Of a DNA stretch of 13,753 nt, positions 13,230-13,753 are shown in pieces (within the stretch, counting starts at the first letter, position 1; every line of letters begins with the position of its first letter). Source of the stretch: CAZITB01 sp964542055. GTDB taxonomy: Bacteria > Planctomycetota > Phycisphaerae > Sedimentisphaerales > CAMDDF01. The notes under the pieces were generated by a model, which made no database searches, had not been told where the DNA came from, and was given only the letters and a program-made list of their open reading frames with translations. The stretch covers positions 1-13,753 of the forward strand of contig CAZITB010000081.1 in assembly GCA_964542055.1 (NCBI GenBank), read 5' to 3'. Both the position numbers and the translations under genes were made by a program.

Positions 13230-13714
13230 ATGAAAGTTAAAAAAAGTTTGTTTTTATTTTAATTGGTATTGTTGCTTTTGTTTTACTGTCTATGGTCATT
13301 TTTGACACTTTGACATATCAGAACGAAACAGACGCTAAATATCAGCTGATAGCAGCAAAGATGATGCCTATAGACCACCAAGAAATTAAAGAGAATTTTA
13401 CTATTGATGAACCTGAAACGATTACAGTGATGGGGCAAGTATTTGAAAAAATAACCCCACTTAATGCAAGCGATAAACCCATTCTGATTTATAATAAAAC
13501 CCTTAATTTTTCATCTGGTATAAAATGGGTAGTTTGTATTAGTTATGACTTTTTTTCTACTTCGAGAAGTACTGGTGTGGTAGTGTTATTAGCTAATGGT
13601 AATACGACTTGGCTTTCTCCACCTAGTAAATTCTGGAATAAACATATCAAACCAAATAAGGATTTGGTTTATTATCAGCTAGTTTCAGATTGGCAAGAAT
13701 TACCAACTGAATAA
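13230..13714 (+). pseudogene. Frameshifted membrane-anchored protein, candidate immunity protein of the caspase-like tip
   Basis: The ATG at 13230 reads MKVKKSLFLF and stops, while the long frame begins only at 13292. Restoring one A to the A7 run (13239-13245) gives MKVKKKFVFILIGIVAFVLL running straight into MVIFDTLTYQNETD, a proper basic-plus-hydrophobic signal anchor. The long frame (140 codons from ATG 13292) thus lacks its anchor as the sequence stands. The remaining domain includes WVVCISYDFFSTSRSTGVVVLL and a C-terminal DWQELPTE. No family is recognised. It lies 22 bases after the orphan toxin tip, the place of its immunity gene. The break may be real, phase-variable or a homopolymer sequencing error. 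Confidence 0.65.
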
Positions 13715-13726
13715 GAGGAAAAGAAA

Positions 13727-13753
13727 ATGAAAATTAAGAATAAAATTATTACT
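13727..13753 (+). CDS. Start of another anchored small protein, cut by the window end
   Basis: ATG 13727 follows GAGG (13715-13718) by eight bases and encodes MKIKNKIIT before the window ends. The beginning closely resembles the MKIKNSLRKI start of the gene at 10875, so a further membrane-anchored member of this series is likely. Confidence 0.5.

Noticed and set aside
8133..13753. Transposon or insertion sequence carrying the RHS locus
   Set aside because: No transposase, integrase, terminal inverted repeats or target-site duplication could be seen within the window.

Overview
The window looks like a chromosomal segment of a Planctomycetota bacterium, most likely of the Phycisphaerae/Sedimentisphaerales type. 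This is inferred from three things together: a PEP-CTERM sorting-tail remnant, a dockerin-like EF-hand loop inside an RHS protein, and a Tat-exported aldo/keto reductase. No rRNA or other taxonomic marker is present, so the assignment is tentative.

Region 1 (about 449-5636) is a compact plus-strand operon for the compatible solute N-epsilon-acetyl-beta-lysine, closed by a strong intrinsic terminator. It encodes a MarR-family regulator behind a near-consensus sigma70-type promoter, lysine 2,3-aminomutase (AblA), an MscS-type mechanosensitive channel, and a 760-residue protein. That last protein joins a complete sodium/solute symporter (SSS family) to a complete beta-lysine N-acetyltransferase (AblB). 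The operon therefore carries control, synthesis, emergency release and probably uptake of an osmolyte. The transporter-AblB fusion, with a possible internal start that could also release free AblB, is the most unusual feature of the window.

Region 2 (5683-7650) holds two paralogous aldo/keto reductases transcribed divergently from a 132-bp spacer with a candidate promoter for each. One has a Tat signal and is probably exported; the other lacks it and should be cytoplasmic. Their substrates are unknown.

Region 3 (7651-8132) is a non-coding junction. It contains a minus-strand terminator, the C-terminal tail of a lost PEP-CTERM protein, and a perfect 10-bp inverted repeat just before the next locus.

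Region 4 (8133 to the window end) is a visibly more AT-rich RHS/YD-repeat polymorphic-toxin locus, apparently 5'-truncated. It contains a long RHS protein with its core, a first C-terminal tip split off by a one-base frameshift, and small membrane-anchored proteins that are probably immunity proteins. It also contains a fragment of another tip, an orphan core-plus-tip cassette whose 173-codon core copy aligns without gaps to the first RHS gene, and further anchored small proteins, one of them frameshifted. The orphan tip carries a His...Cys pattern like clan CD (caspase-like) peptidases. The layout fits tip exchange by homologous recombination, with cassette debris left behind.
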